This document shows, in pieces, positions 12,301 through 25,468 of a stretch of 64,000 nt of DNA (the stretch's first letter is position 1; each line of letters opens with the position of its first letter). The DNA lies in NCBI GenBank assembly GCA_004431415.1, contig QPMI01000220.1, positions 62,001 to 126,000 of the forward strand, given 5' to 3'. The stretch comes from Cyanophora paradoxa. Taxonomy: Eukaryota; Glaucocystophyceae; Cyanophorales; Cyanophoraceae. Made by a program: the position numbers and the translations under genes. The notes under the pieces are model-generated. The model was not told the origin of the DNA. It did no database searches and worked only from the letters and a program-made list of their open reading frames with translations.

Positions 12301-15300
12301 ACGCGGTACACCTCCTTCACCGCCGGCTCCTCCGTCGGGATCGCCTGCGCGCGAACAGTCAGTAGGAGGCGAACGAGGCCGTGAAGCCGCGAGGCCGGGA
12401 GTGAATGAACGCCGCGTACCGCGCGGGTGATGTTGGCGGTGTTCGTGTCGTACGTCACCGTGTCCGTCTTCAGCTCCACCTCCACCGCCCGCAGGCCGGC
12501 CGCCCGCCGCGCCCCCGCCAGCAGCCGCCGCGCCGCCCGCAGCGCCCGCACCCGCACGCCGCCGGGCGCCGGCGCCGGCGTCGGAGAGGCCTCCTCCGCC
12601 ATCTGCCGGAAGACGGCCTCCAGGCTGCCCGCGAGCCAAGGGAGAAAGGGAGAAAGGGAGGCCCAGTAAGCAAGCAGAAGCTTTGAGAGGAAAGAAGCGC
12701 CGGCACCTCTCCCTGATGAGGTCCTCGTAGAACCCGACGTCGATCGGCTCCGAGGTCGCTGCGCGGCCGCCTCGGGCGGGCGGCGGGGCGGGGCGGGGCA
12801 GGGCGGGGCGGGGCGCACCTGCGGGGCAGAGCTGGGTCTCGGTGCAGGGCTGGCACTCGCCGGAGCCGGCCCCCGCGGCGAACGTCTGCGCGGGGCTGCG
12901 CGAGCGCCTCAGCCGCCGCGGGGCGGGCCCAGCGACGAGGGGCGGCCGGAGCGGGCGGGCCAGGGGTCGCAGTAGGCCATGGTGGCGTTGCGGAAGGAGC
13001 CCTTGGCGCAGGGCGTGCAGAACGTCTGCGTCTCGTCCGACTGCGCGCCCCGGGGCTCGGCCGGGCGCGGCGTGGGGCGGCGGGGGTACACGCACAACGT
13101 AGCCGGTCTTGCAGGGCGTGCAGGCGGCAGAGCCGGGGTTGGCGATCGTGTTCACCGGGCACCGCAGGCAGACGTCGCTGCGGGGCGGCGGGGTGAGAAA
13201 GGACAGGCGTGGGGAGCGGAGGCGGCAGGGCCGGACCTGGAGGGGGGGAGGTACATGGCGGCGGGGCAGGGCTCGCAGCTCACGCGCGAGGCCGTCGCCA
13301 CGTGCCCCGGCGGGCACGCCCCGCACTGCGCCGCGTCGCCGGGCGTCAGAGCAGCGCGGACGCGGACGCGCGGGGCGGAGCGGAAGGCCGGACCGTGGCG
13401 TCTCCCGGGGCGGAGATGGTCTTAGGCGCGCACTTGAAGCACGTCCCGTTAACCGGGAACGAGCCGGCCTCGCAGTCTGCCCGGCGCAGCGTGCGTGAGC
13501 GGGAGGGGCGGGGGAGGTCAACGCCGGGCGGGGGCGGACCCTTGCAGTCGGCGCGGTCCTCGCGGGGCACCTTCCCCGCGGGGCTGCGAGGAGCGCCTCA
13601 GCGGCGGCGGCGGCGCGCTGGAGGCGGCAACGGCGGCGGGTGGCGCACCAGGCCTCGCAGACGGCGGATCCCGGGGCGCGGGCGACGGTGGCGGGCGGGC
13701 AGGCCTCGCACGCCGTCGAGTTGGCGCCCTTCGTCCGGAAGAAGCCCTGCGCGCAGGCGGAGCTCAGAGCTCGGAAGAGGCAGCCGAAGCAGCAGGTCAA
13801 AGATGGGGCGGGCCACGGGGCAGGGGTCGCAGGAGCGGAAGCCCGGGGCGGAGGTGTACCCCGCCGGGCACTCCTCGCAGGCGAAGGGCGTGCCGGCCTT
13901 GGCCGCGAAGTGGTTCCACGGGCACCGCACGCACTCCAGCGTCCCGTTCGGCTGGAAGAAGCCTGCGCCGCGTCGGCGCGGGGGCAGGAAGAAAGGGATC
14001 CGAGGGGAGTCGAACCGGGGTCGCAGGGGAGGCAGCGCCCCTGGTCGGCGGAGGGGAAGAAGCCGGGGTCGCAGAGGAGGCACTCGTTCGGCGTCCCCTC
14101 CGGCGCGTACGTCCCCTGCGAATACCGGAGAGGGTCAGATCGGCGAGGCGGGAGGGGGGTTGGGGGTCGGGCGCACCGGACGGCAGAGGAGGCACAGGTT
14201 CTGCGAATGAAGGGGTCAGACGGGAAAGGGGCGGGGCGCGGGGGTGCGGGGGCGCGGACGATGGATCGGGGCTTGTATGTGCCGATGGTGCAGGGCGAGC
14301 ACTGCGAGCGCTCCGCGTTGGAGATCGAGCCCGGGTCGCACGCCCGGCACCTGCCGGGGGATGAGGGGAGGAGGAAAGAGGGGCGGCGCGGGAGGGGGCC
14401 GTACGAGGTCTCTCCGATGGCGGAGACGAAGCCCTCCGGGCACGTCACGCACGTCCCGTTGCGCTGCCGCCGCAAGGGCGATCAGGGAAGGCGCGCGAAA
14501 GTAAAGCAAAGGGGGGAGGAGGGGGGTAGGACCTCGTAGGAGCCGGAGCGGCAGAGGATGCACTCCACGCGGTCCGGGCTCGACTCCGTCCCCGGCGGGC
14601 TGCACGGCGAGCCTCAGCGCATCTCATCTCTAAGGGGCGGGCGGTCGGGGAGGGGAGGGGGCGGACCAGTCCTCGCAGGCGGCTAGGCCCGGCTGGTTCG
14701 CGTAGAACGTGTCCGCGCACTGGGGAGGCGGGGGGAGACGAGGAGGGAGCTCAGGTGAGGGGAGGAGGGGGAGGGGAGGGGAGGGGCGCACCGTCTTGCA
14801 GACGGACTCGTTGGCGCCGCGGGCGCTGCCGGCGGGGCACGGGTCGCAGCCCTGCCGGTCGAACGAGGCGACCGTCCCCGGCGCGCTGCCCGGGGGAAGG
14901 TGAAAGGAGGTCAGAACGATTCCAGACACAGCAAGAGAGGGAGAGCGAGAGAGAGAGAGAGACGGCACCACTGGAGGCAGGCGGTCATGCCGGCCTCCGG
15001 GGCGTACGTGTTGCCGATGCACTCGCGGCACTTCCCGCCCCGCTCGTACGTCCCTGCCAGAAGGCGTCGGAGGCGGGAGGAGAGGGGCGGGGCGGGGCGT
15101 GGGCGGACCCTTGCCGCAGCGGGTGCAGGAGGTGGTCTCGGGGTTAGGGACGGTCCCCGGCCCGCAGCTGGACGGCGCCGTCAGAAGGGACCGGGGAGGC
15201 GGGGGCGGGGCGGGGGCGCGGGGCGCACATGGTGTAGTTGCGCGAGCCCGGCATGGCGACGGCCCCGCTGGGGACCCGCAGGCAGCTCGGCAGCGGCTCG

Positions 15301-18300
15301 TGCCGGTACAGGCCCCCCATGCACGCTGCACGGGGGCCGGCGGCTCAGACAAGACAGAGAACCGCTCAGAGTGCGGAGGGCTCAAAAGGGCGGACGGATG
15401 CAGGTCTGGGAGTCTGCGGCGGCGACGTAGCCCTCGGGGCACTTCTCGCAGACGAAGTGGCCGGGGCGCGGCGCGATGCTGTTGATCGGGCACGGCAGGC
15501 ACGCGTCCTCCACCTGCGAGCGAAGGCCCCCCGGCTCGGGGGGACGAAGGCGGCGGGGGGTACAGCGCTCCGCGCACCTGGTAGGTCCCCGAGCGGCACG
15601 GGATGCACTCGGACTTGGCGACGTTTGGGACGGTGCCTGGCGGGCGGGCGGGCGCCGCAGCCGCGGGTGAGCGAGCCGCGGAGCCGAAGAAGAGAGGGAA
15701 AGAAGAGGCGGCGCGGGGCACCGTTGGCGCAGACGGTGTAGATGGCGGACCCTTGGAGGGCGGAGGCGCGCGGCGGCGTCGGGATGCACGTCGCGTTGAT
15801 CTCGCTCCGGTACGTCCCTGCGGCGCGCGGGGGAGGTCAGGAGGAGGAAAGAGAGGGCGGCCGGCTCGGGTCGGGCAGGAGCGGCGGGGCGGGCCCATGG
15901 GGCAGCGGATGCAGGTCTGCGAGTCGGCCGATGCGACGGTCCCTGCCGGCGGCGACCGCGCCTCAGCGGCGGGGCCCCGAAGGAAGGATTTCTCACGGAT
16001 CCGGCGCGGCGCACCGAGGTCGCAGGCGGTGCAGTTGTAGGCCTGGTCGAACGACGTGATCTGTCCGGGGCGGCGGCGTGAGCGCTCGCAGGTTTCGGGC
16101 GGGGGCGGCCGGCGGGGCTGGGACCTGGTTGAGCGGGCAGGGCCTGCAGATGTCGCCGTCCTGGTAGGTGCCCTTGCGGCACGCGATGCACTCGGTCTTG
16201 GGGCCGTTGGGCACCCGCCCGGCCTCGCACTCGGTGGGCAGCGCCTGGCCCGGCCGCGCCACGCTCCGCGCCGGCACCGGCTGGCACGTCGTGTGGTTCT
16301 CCGAGCGGTACGTCCCTGCGCGAGGATAGTAGGATGAGACCGCGCCCGACTCGCCTCAGGAGGAAGCCAATCTATCTTGGGCACCGCCGGGGCAGAGGAG
16401 GCAGGTCTGGAGGTCGGCGGCGGCGATCTGGCCGGGGGGGCACGGCGTGCACTCCGCCGTCCCCTCGTCCCAGGCCACGTGGTTCAGCGGGCACCTGCCC
16501 CCGCCCCTCAGAGGAGGGCCGAGGCTGGGGCGCGGGGGGAGGGGCGCACTGGGGGCACTCCTCGCCGCGGCGGTAGGTGCCCTTGGGGCACTTGACGCAC
16601 TCGCTCCGGCCCATGTTCGGGATCGACCCTGCGCCCCGGCGTCGGCTCGGGGGTACAGGGCCCGAGCCTCTTCGAAGAAGACAAAGGGCGGGGCACCGTT
16701 GTCGCAGAGGGTGTACATGGGGGAGCCGGAGAGGGCGGCCGCGCCGAAGGGCACGGGCGTGCAGAAGGACATGTTCGCCGACCGGTACGTCCCTGTTTGC
16801 TAGTTAGCTAACCCGCTGGCTCTTCCGTTGTTGGCCGCTTGGGCGCACCGGCGGAGCAGGCGAGGCACTTCTGGAAGTCGGGGGCGGAGACGTACCCCGG
16901 GGCGCACGCCTCGCACTCCACCGTCGCCTCCGACGACGCCACCGTGTTCAGCTCGCACCTGCGGCCCCGCCCCGCCCCGCCTCAGCAGCGGCTCCCAAGA
17001 CTTGGGCGGGCGGGTGGGGGGGCCGGGGGCACCCGCGGCAGATGACGCCGCCGGGGTCCTTGTACGTTCCTGCGCCCCCAAGGACCTCAGAATCGAAGGG
17101 AAGGGACGGGGGAGGAGGAGGGGCGGGGGCGGGGCGGGCCCTTTGCGCAGGGGACGCAGTACGAGCGCGCGAAGTTGGGGACCGTCCCTGCGCGCCCCCG
17201 AGAGGCTAAGCGAGGCGCGAGGCGGAGAGAGAAGGGGCGGGGCCACCGTTGGGGCAGAAGGTGTAGTTGGCGGAGCCGCGCGGGGCGACGGCCCCCGCCG
17301 GGACCGTCTCGCAGTACGTCATGTTCGCGCTCCGGTACTGGCCTGCGTTCGCCCCGGCTCGCTGGGCGGGGCGGGGGCGGAGCGGGGCGGGGCGGGGCGG
17401 GCCTGGGTAGCACTCGAAGCAGAGGGTGAGGTCCGTGGAGGAGTACCAGCCGGGGGCGCACGCCGTGCTGGGTACACGAGCGGGGCGCGTCGGCGGAGAG
17501 GGGGGGGGGGGGGGGGGGGGGGGGGCGGGCGCGGCACCAGTTCCAGCGGCCCTCGGAGGCGGTGTAGTGGTTGATGGGGCAGCGCTGGCACTCCCCCGGG
17601 AGCGCCTCGTACGTCCCCGCCGGGCACGCCTGCCCCGCCCCTCAGCGAAGAGCAGGGGAGCGCGGGGGAGGCGGGAGGCGGGAGGAGGGGCGGACGAAGC
17701 AGCGGAGGCGGTCGGCGAGGGAGACCTGCCCCAGGCCGCAGCGGAGGCAGCCGCCGGTGCTCGCCGAGGCCGAGGCGTGGTCCGCCGGGCACAGCACGCA
17801 CGAGGCCGCCCCGAACTCCGCGAAGTAGCCCTGCGGCGCAGCGGGCTTAGGAGCCGGCGGGGCGGGCGGGGGGGGGGGGGGGGGGGGGGCGGACTGGGCG
17901 GCAGTACTCGCAGCCGTCCTGGCGGTCGTTCGGGACCTGGCCCTGCGCGGGCGTGGGCCGAGGCGGATCGGTCGGCCCCGGCGGTCTCGGCGCACCAGGG
18001 GGCAGTAGCTGCAGTTGGGGTACGCGTTCGCGGCGCTCCACGTGCCCGGCGGGCACCGCAGGCAGGGCGCCGGCTCGGGGCGGTACCCCCCGGGCGGCAC
18101 CGCCCACTGAGCCTGGTACTCCCCCGCCGGGCTGCAAGGGGGCCGGCTCGACGGGCGGCGCGCGGGGCCGGCGAGGCGGGTGGGGGCGGACCAGCCGACG
18201 CAACGCGTGCGGTCCGAGCTGGGGTACGTCCCCGGGGCGCCTGCGGGCCGGCCATCACCTTCTGGCGGGCGGGGGGCGAGGTGGAGGGGCGGCGCGGGCG

Positions 18301-20633
18301 GGGGCGGACAGAAGGAGCAGTTGCGGAGGGCGCCGAAGGAGGAGTACTGGTTGGCGGGGCAGGCGAGGCACGACGACTCCCGCGGCGCCTTCAGGTAGTT
18401 CCCCGCCGGGCTGCGAGCAAGAGGGGACGAGCGTCAGCTCAGCTCCACGGGGTGGAGAAAGAAATGGGGCGGACCAGGGGATGCAGTCGAAGGTCCAGCG
18501 GCCCGAGGCGGTGAAGCGGTTCTCGTCGCACGGCGTGCACGGGTTCCCGTCCGCCAGCGAGTACGTGTGCTGCCCGGCCGAGTTGAGTGAGGGGGCGGGA
18601 GGGGGCGGGAGGGCGGGGGGGCGGGGCGCGCCTGGGGGCAGTCGTAGCAGGAGCCCGAGCCAACCTCCGAGAAGGTCCTGCGGGCGAGCGCGGTCGGACC
18701 GGGGAGGGGCCGGGGCCAGAAAGGAGAGCGCGGGCGGGCGGGCCGCGGACCCCTTCTGGCACTTGGTGCAGACGGTGGAGCCGGCGGCGCTCCACTGGCC
18801 GGCCGGGCACCTGCGCCGCCGCGCCCGTCAGCCGGGCGCGGAGAAGAAGGGAGGGAAGGAGGGAGGAGGGGGATCACTGGGCGGCGTCGGTGTCGAGGAG
18901 GAGGCCCGAGCTGGCGGAGAAGCGGCCGGCGGGGAGCTTGATGCAGAGGTCGGCGTTGGCGACCGAGCGGTTGAAGACGGCCGCCTCCCAGTTCCAGCGC
19001 TGGCCCGGCGGGCACTGCGTGTGCAGCTTGATCACCGTCGGCGGGTCGCTGCGGGGCGGCGCGGCGCGCGAGGATCTCAGGCCCAGATCGAACTCGGATC
19101 AGATCAGATCGAATCCTCACCTGACCATGAAGACGACCCAGGGGAGCTCAGTGAAGGCGAAGCCGGGGTCCAGCGTCTCCGCCCCGAACCCGAACATCTG
19201 CGCCGCGTACCCCCCGCTCTCTTCCCCCGAAGAAAGAGTGGGGGGGGGGTGAAAAAAGCGGACCTTGGTGGAGGAGTAGTCGTCGACGACGTGTCCGCTG
19301 AGAACGTTCGCCTGGACGAACGAGGGCGCTCGCTCGGAGGAACGTTCTCCCTCCGAACAAAGAGGGGGGCGGGGGTACGCGCACGGGGAAGTTGGGGACG
19401 ATGACGTCGACCTTGACGGTGGGCGTAGCGAAGGTGGTGGCGTCGGCGTTGGAGATGCGCAGCAGCCGCGAGCCCGGCGCCCGCTCCGCGCTCCTCCGCA
19501 TCCGCTGCACCGCGCACGCACCGGAGCGTAAAGAGCCGGCGGGGCCCCGGACGGGGCGGGGAGGGGGGGCGGGCACCTTGCCCGGGATGAGGCGGGGCCG
19601 GGCCTCGGACTCGGACGCGAAGGTGAAGGTCCGCGTGTTCGCCGGCGTGTGCAGCTGCCCCCGCCCCGCCGTCAGCCGCCGCGCAAGGAAGGGGCGGGGG
19701 GGCACGGCAGGGGCCGAGGGCGCGCGCGCCTCCTGGACGACGTAGAGGTTCCCGTCCTTGTACGCGGCCGCCGCGACCTGCCCCCGCCGGCTCGGCCCCG
19801 GCGCACGCGGCCGGCGGGGGGAGGGATGAGGCGGACGGAGGTCCAGTTGGCGCGGGTGCCGGCCCACCCCGCCGCCCCGTAGATCTGCGGGGAGGACGGG
19901 CGGTCTCTGCGACGCGCGGCCGGGGGGAGGGGAGGGCGGGGCGAGGGCGGGGCGGGGCGGGCCTGGAGGGTCCCCGCCAGCGACCCCGCCATCCCGCTCT
20001 GGTACGAGTTCGTCTTCCTGCACGGAGGAGGGGGAGGAGGGGGAGGGGGAGGGCGGGTCAGCAGCGGCTCGCGAGGCTCGTTCGTTCGGAAGAGTTCTTC
20101 TTCTTCGAAGAAGAAGGGGCGCACAAGAGGCGGACGACCTTGTCGCCCGTGACGTAGAAGGCGAACTTGCCCGCCGGCGGGTCCACCCACCGCCCCTCCA
20201 GGTACTGCCGGGGAGGGGGGCGTCGGTTGGGTAGCGGGTGGGGGAGGGGGGAGAGGGGAGGGGGCGGGGCGGACGCCGTGGCCCATGCCGGCGTGCAGGG
20301 GGCGCTCGTTCTGGACCTGCGCGGGGGCCTCGGGCCCGGCCCCGGGCCCCGGGCGGGGGCGAGGGCGGGGGCGGGGGTACGGGGCGCACGATCCAGTGGT
20401 CGGCGAGGGGGATGGCGTCCGTGCGGAGGACCTTGGTGGCGGAGCTCCCCACGGTCGTCTGCGCGGGGCCCGGCCGGGGGCGCCCGCTCAGCGGCGGCAG
20501 GGGCGGAGGCGGAGCAGCGCGAGCCGACTCGCCTGGACGAAGGTGGCGCGGGCGTCGAAGCTCGCGTTGTAGCTCTTCGCGTACGTCGCCGGCGTCGCCG
20601 GGGTCGTGCTCGCCGGCTGCGTCACAGACCTGC

Positions 20634-20671
<38 letters not shown>

Positions 20672-23600
20672 AGGGGGGGGGGGGCGCTTCAGCTGGCTAG
20701 CTAGCTATCTGGGCGGGGCCGGGGCCGGGGGCCGGGGCCGGGGGCACCAGGAGAAGATGGCAGTGACGTGGGTGACGGAGAGGGAGGCGCAGATGGAGCC
20801 GCCCACGAGCGGCGTCGGGCACGCCGTGCTCGTTGCCGGGAAGGTCGGGATCCTGCCCCGCCCCGCCCCCGACTCAGCTTTTCGAGGGGCGGCGGGTTCG
20901 GAGGGCGGGCGGGGCGGGCGCGCCTGGCGAGGGCGTGGTAGAGGAGGGGCCCGCCCGAGGCGATGCGCCCGTCCGTGGCCACGGCGATGACGGTGGCCCC
21001 GGGGGGGAAGGCGTCCGCGAGGCCGGCGCCCTCCTCCCCGGGCCACGAGACGCGCTTGAAGATAGCGCTCGCGTCCGCCGTCTGGCCGGTGGGGATGTAG
21101 CTGTCGAAGCGGAGGATGGCGACGCCGAGCGGCAGGCTGCAGGCCTTCAGCAGGGGTACGACGCTCGGCGTCCTCGGGGTCCCCGCCGAGAAGCCCACGA
21201 ACGAGCCGAAGAACGCAACGCCCCGCTGCCAGAACGAGAAGTACTGCGCGCGGGCGGCCGGCCCCGGTTCGAATCCGGGCGGGCCCGCTTTCGATCGAGG
21301 GAGGGCGGGGCGCACGCGGAGGTCGTGGAGGAGGAGGGCGGAGTAGGTGCTGGCGGAGTACGCAGCCTTGACGTCCTGCGACGTCTGCTCCCCCTCGAAC
21401 GTCCGCGCCCCCGAGGCCACGGTCCCCGCCTCCGCGTCGTAGACTGCGGGTGGAGTAAGAGGAAAAAAGGAAGAAAGAAGGAAGCGAAAAGGAAGGGCGA
21501 AGACGGGGGCCGCACAGTCGAGGCAGTTGGTGGCGTGGAAGAAGTAGTGCGAGCCGAAGGCGATGGCGTTCGAGTCGGCGGAGGTGTCGTCGGCGCCCTT
21601 GTCCGGCCGCGAGAAGGCGTAGTTCAGCAGCTCCGGCTGCCATGGTGCGTCAGGTGCGAGGAGGCGGAGGAGAGGGAAGGGTGCTAGAAAGAGGACTAGG
21701 AAGAGGCGGAGGAGGAGCGCACGAGGAGGCGGAAGTGGCGGCGCTTGTACTCGTCGACGTTCATGCGGCTCCCCGTCGGCTGCCGGGGCGGAGGAGGAGG
21801 AGGAGGAGGAGGGGTCAAGGGGGCGAGCGCGGGGGGCGGGGGCGGGCGGGGGTACCGTGGGGCGGAAGAGGTGGAAGGTGCCGAGGAACCCCGCCCAGTC
21901 GTACCTGCCCGCCCCCGCCCGATTCAGCCTGCTTCCCGGGCAGGGCGGGGCGGGGCGGGGCGGGCGCGCTTCTCGGCGGGGGCGGCCGACGAGAGGCCCG
22001 AGACCGCCTCGTAGAAGTGCCTGCGCGGGACTCGAACCCGAGGGAGAGAAAGCGGGGGCGGCCGGCGCGGAGGCCGCACCGCTCGTACGAGGCGTAGAAG
22101 TGCCTGCGGAGGGGAACGGCGAGTTGGGAGGGGCCCGCGCAGGGCGGGGCGCACGCAAGCGGGCGCACCGGAAGTCGTGCTTGAACTTGGCGGGGTTGGA
22201 GGCGCTGCTCTGGCTCGCGACGGTGTAGAAGTCGTATGGGGCGGCCGCCGCGCAGAGGTCGACCGGCCACGGCCGGATCGAGCCGTACGGCCCGGGGCTG
22301 CACGCCGCGAACGCGTACGCCGCGAACCGCTGCGGCGAGAGCCGGTTCAGGGGGGGAGGTGCGAGGCTGGGAAGAGGGGGGGCAGGGGCGGGCCTGAGCG
22401 GCGAAGGTGTAGCAATCGTAGGCGTCGCAGGAGGCCTGCGGCTTGAGCACCGACCCCGCGATGTCTCCGAGGAGGTCCTGGGGCGGGCGGGCGAAGCGCA
22501 AGGTTCGAGCGGGCGGGACACGTCGCGCGGGGTCCGAGCGCTCGCTCGCTCCGGCCTGCACCTTCCTGCGCTCGTAGGCGGGGGTATCCCAGGGCCAGTT
22601 GGTCGGGCTGTCCACGGTCGACGCGTGGTCGCTCGGGTCGAACCGCGTGTCCGGGTTCTGCGTACCCCGTCAGAGGCGGCCCCGCGGCGTCCGGAAGGGC
22701 CTCGGGGCGGGGCGGGGCGGGGCGGACCCGGGCCGGCCAGGGGGACATGGACGTATACGTGAAGTCCGTCGGGCGGACCGACCCCAGCGCGTAGGGGCCG
22801 TCCTGCGTGCGCGCGGCCCGTGAGCCGGGCCGCACGCCGGGGACCGGGGCGCAGGAAAACGGGGGTACCCCGGAGAGTTTGCGGAGGAGGGTACAGCGGC
22901 AGGCATCCAGATCGTAGTCGCAGAAGTAGTAGTCCTGGGGGAGAGGATTCAAGCTTTTCGAGGGGGGTGGGGAGCCGGGGGTACGGGGGCTCCGCACCTT
23001 GCGGCTGCGGGAGATGATGCCCATTCGGTGGGCGGCGGGCCGCTGCCCCAGGATGTAGTTCGCCAGCGGCGCGGCGAACACGATCTCCTGCGGCCGCGCG
23101 CGTTAGAGTGCGTTCTCAGATAAAACGCGATGTCCTCAGATGAGGGCGGGGGGTACCTGGCTCTCGGAGGAGGCGACGGGGTTGCCGACGCGGAGGTACG
23201 TGTTGGCGGCCTCGCTCTTGCCCGAGGGCATGAGGGCCGTCTGGGCCGCCAGGGAGACCCCCGCCGGCACCGCCACCGCCACCGCCGCCGACTCGCGCGA
23301 CGCGTACCCCGACGCGTTCCGCGCGATCGCCGAGCAGGAGACGCTGTACCCCCCCGCGTACGAGGCGGAGACGGGCACGGCGATGTACGTCCCGGCGGCG
23401 GTCACGCTCGACGTCGAGGCGACGAAGGGGCCCCCGAAGCCGGCGCAGCGGACCTGGCCCCGGCGCCGTCGGGTGCGGCAGGCGGCGCTCGCTGCGGGGC
23501 GGCGGGCGAGCGGACCAGGAGGGAGGAGACGCCGGTGGCGGAGGAGAGGGTGATGGTGAGGGCGACGGAGACGGGGCTCGCCGCCGACGCCGTCGCGATC

Positions 23601-25209
23601 GCCGGCGTCGCGAGGCTCGGGCCCGTCGGCGCCGTCGCGTTCGACCCGGGCCCCGGGCTGCTCCCCGCCTCAGAGGCGCGAAGGCCGGGCGGGGCGGGGC
23701 CGGGGGGGCGGGCCTCGGGGGGCAGGCGAAGGCGACGTCTCCGACGAGGAGGGCGTGCCTGCCGGTCCCGCTCGCGTCCCGCGCCGACGTCGTGTTCTGC
23801 AGTCCGCCCGCTCGTCAGCCGCGCCGTGCCGGCGGGGCGCCCCGCCCGGCCCGGCTCGAAGAAGAGGGGGGAAGAAGAGGGGGGGGAAGAAGAGGGGGCG
23901 CACGCCGACGAGGGCGCAGTCGTTGAAGGGGTACACGAGGGCCCTGCTCCCCGCCACCGCCGTCCCCGCGAACAGGTTCTGGTCCGATCCGAAGTCAGGG
24001 CGGGGGGAGAGGCGGAGGCGGGTACGGGAGGGAGGGGCGGCACCGCGGCGTCCGAGGCGGTCAGGGCGCTGTTCCAGAGGGCAAAGCCGGCGAGGGAGAC
24101 GCCGGCCACGTACGGCTTGCCCTGCGCCCGCCCGGCCCCGCCCAGATCCCGTCAGGCGCCGGCGCCCAGGCGGACGCTGCCCGGCACCGCGGGCACCCAT
24201 TCGTTGGGGCGCCCGAGGAAGTTCCGGAGGCGGATCTTGGAGGGGACGGCGGGGGCGCCGGCGAGCGCGTCCACCGCCGCGCCGTCCTGCGGGGGCGTCG
24301 GCGCCGGCCGAGCGGGGGCGCGGGGGGGCCGGCGGGCCTTGTAGGACGCGATCGAGCCGTCGTTTGCCCAGGTGATGAGCACGTGCGTCCAGGCGCCGGC
24401 CTGCACAGCCGGCGTCACGGGCGGCGGGGCGGGGCGGGGCGGGCGGGGCGGTGGGCGCGCCGGGATGGCGCCAGCGCCGTCCAGGAGGGTCCGGGCGAGA
24501 GCGCGGGAGCTCCCAACGTAGAGTTCCAGCCGCAGCGCGTGCGCCCCGCCCGTCACCTGCCGTCGAGGCGCGTCGGGTCAGCGGCGGGGGCGGGGGCGGG
24601 GGCGGCGCGGGCGGGGCGGCGCGAGGGCGGGAGAGCGTTTCGCACGCTGCAGTCGCTGGAAGAGGAGGAGCAGAGGCCCACGACCTGCGGCGGCGCGCGA
24701 CGGCTCGGCGGCTCGGCGGCGGAGGCGGAGGCGCGCCCGGCGGCTGCGCACGAGAGAGTCCACGTTCGGGTTGAAAGCTACCGACTCTGGATTCCCAAAA
24801 TCGATCAGGCGCGCGCCGTCCGCCTGCGGCGCGTCGATCCTGACCCTGCGGAGGTCTCAGCGGCGCGGCGGAGGGGCGCTCCGGGGCGCGGGCGCGCCAG
24901 AACTCGATGGAAAGCGGTCCGGCGAAGGTCAGGGTCGGAACGAAGATGGCCCGAGGGCCCGAGGTGCCCCCCGCGCTCCCGAAGACGACGCCTGAGGCGC
25001 AGGTACGTGAGACCTGGAAGGAGGCGCCGGCCGGCGCCGGATGGGGACCGGCGCGGTCCGGGCGCAAACGCACCGTATTCAGGAGCAGCTGCATCTGCTT
25101 GCCTCGTCTGCGTGACTGCGACGAGGAGAAGGAGGGCCACTGCTGCTGGGACTACAATTCCCCCCGCGCGCGCTCGACTCCTCCGCGGCGGGTGCATGTG
25201 ATGTTGCAT
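9365..25209 (-). CDS. Giant multi-exon membrane protein: signal peptide, LamG-like domain, Cys-rich GCC2/GCC3-type repeats, transmembrane segments
   Basis: The start Met at 25209 begins MQHHMHPPRR and a hydrophobic signal core IVVPAAVALLLLVAV. Exons to about 23700 look like a concanavalin/laminin-G fold (IFVPTLTFAGPLSIEFW, AGAWTHVLITWANDGSI, ALVYPFNDCALVGV). From 23400 to about 19000 the exons (for example DYYFCDYDLDACRC, NWPWDTPAYERRKV, YLEGRWVDPPAGKFAFY) match no family I recognise. From about 18950 to 12800 there are at least two dozen short Cys-rich units with CPxGT(Y/V)...C..C spacing, like the ephrin-receptor-like GCC2/GCC3 repeats of extracellular stalks. A clear membrane helix follows (MTLIGAGVGAAMVLVGLAIL, about 12310-12240). 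Further exons to the stop at 9365 hold a charged linker, more hydrophobic segments (SVLGAVFTIIGVGFIIVAG) and a Lys-rich tail ending KKKGEFKSPLAL. The part after 12118 could be a second gene. The role is unknown; a surface receptor or adhesion protein is inference. Confidence 0.75.
12800..18950 (-). repeat. Array of Cys-rich GCC2/GCC3-type repeats, largely one per exon
   Basis: Read on the - strand, unit after unit starts just after an acceptor (..GCAG) with Gly-Thr-(Tyr/Val), as in GTVASADSQTCIRCP at about 15945-15900, and ends with a Cys pair before the next donor. The units differ in sequence but keep spacing and splice position. Exact exon counts need transcript data. Confidence 0.75.
17500..17525. 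repeat. Poly-G tract (26 bases; poly-C in the transcript)
   Basis: A homopolymer run inside an intron of the giant - strand gene. In transcript orientation it is a C run that could serve as a polypyrimidine tract. Similar tracts lie near 17870-17889 and 20637-20670 in the same gene. Confidence 0.9.
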
Positions 25210-25468
25210 TGCTGCTAGAGGTTCGAGTAACTGCGATGTGCAAAACTCTGTGACACGCCTCGAACTCGCCTGGACGGGCGTGCCTGGGGTTGCGAGGCAC
25301 GCTGTGATCAACCAGCCGGGGGCGCAGGCTGGTATGAGGTTTCGAGACGAATTCTGAATGATGACAGACCCGCCGATCGGGCTGCACAGGGCCTCGGAGC
25401 TCGCCCAGACTCAACTCGTGCGAATCACCCAGGCGGGCTTAAACGCGCCCGAGCGGCTCATCTAGACG
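25210..25468. promoter_or_regulatory. Upstream region of the giant gene
   Basis: About 260 bases of lower-GC sequence before the signal-peptide Met at 25209. It probably contains the promoter and 5' UTR of the - strand gene. No specific element could be identified. Confidence 0.35.
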
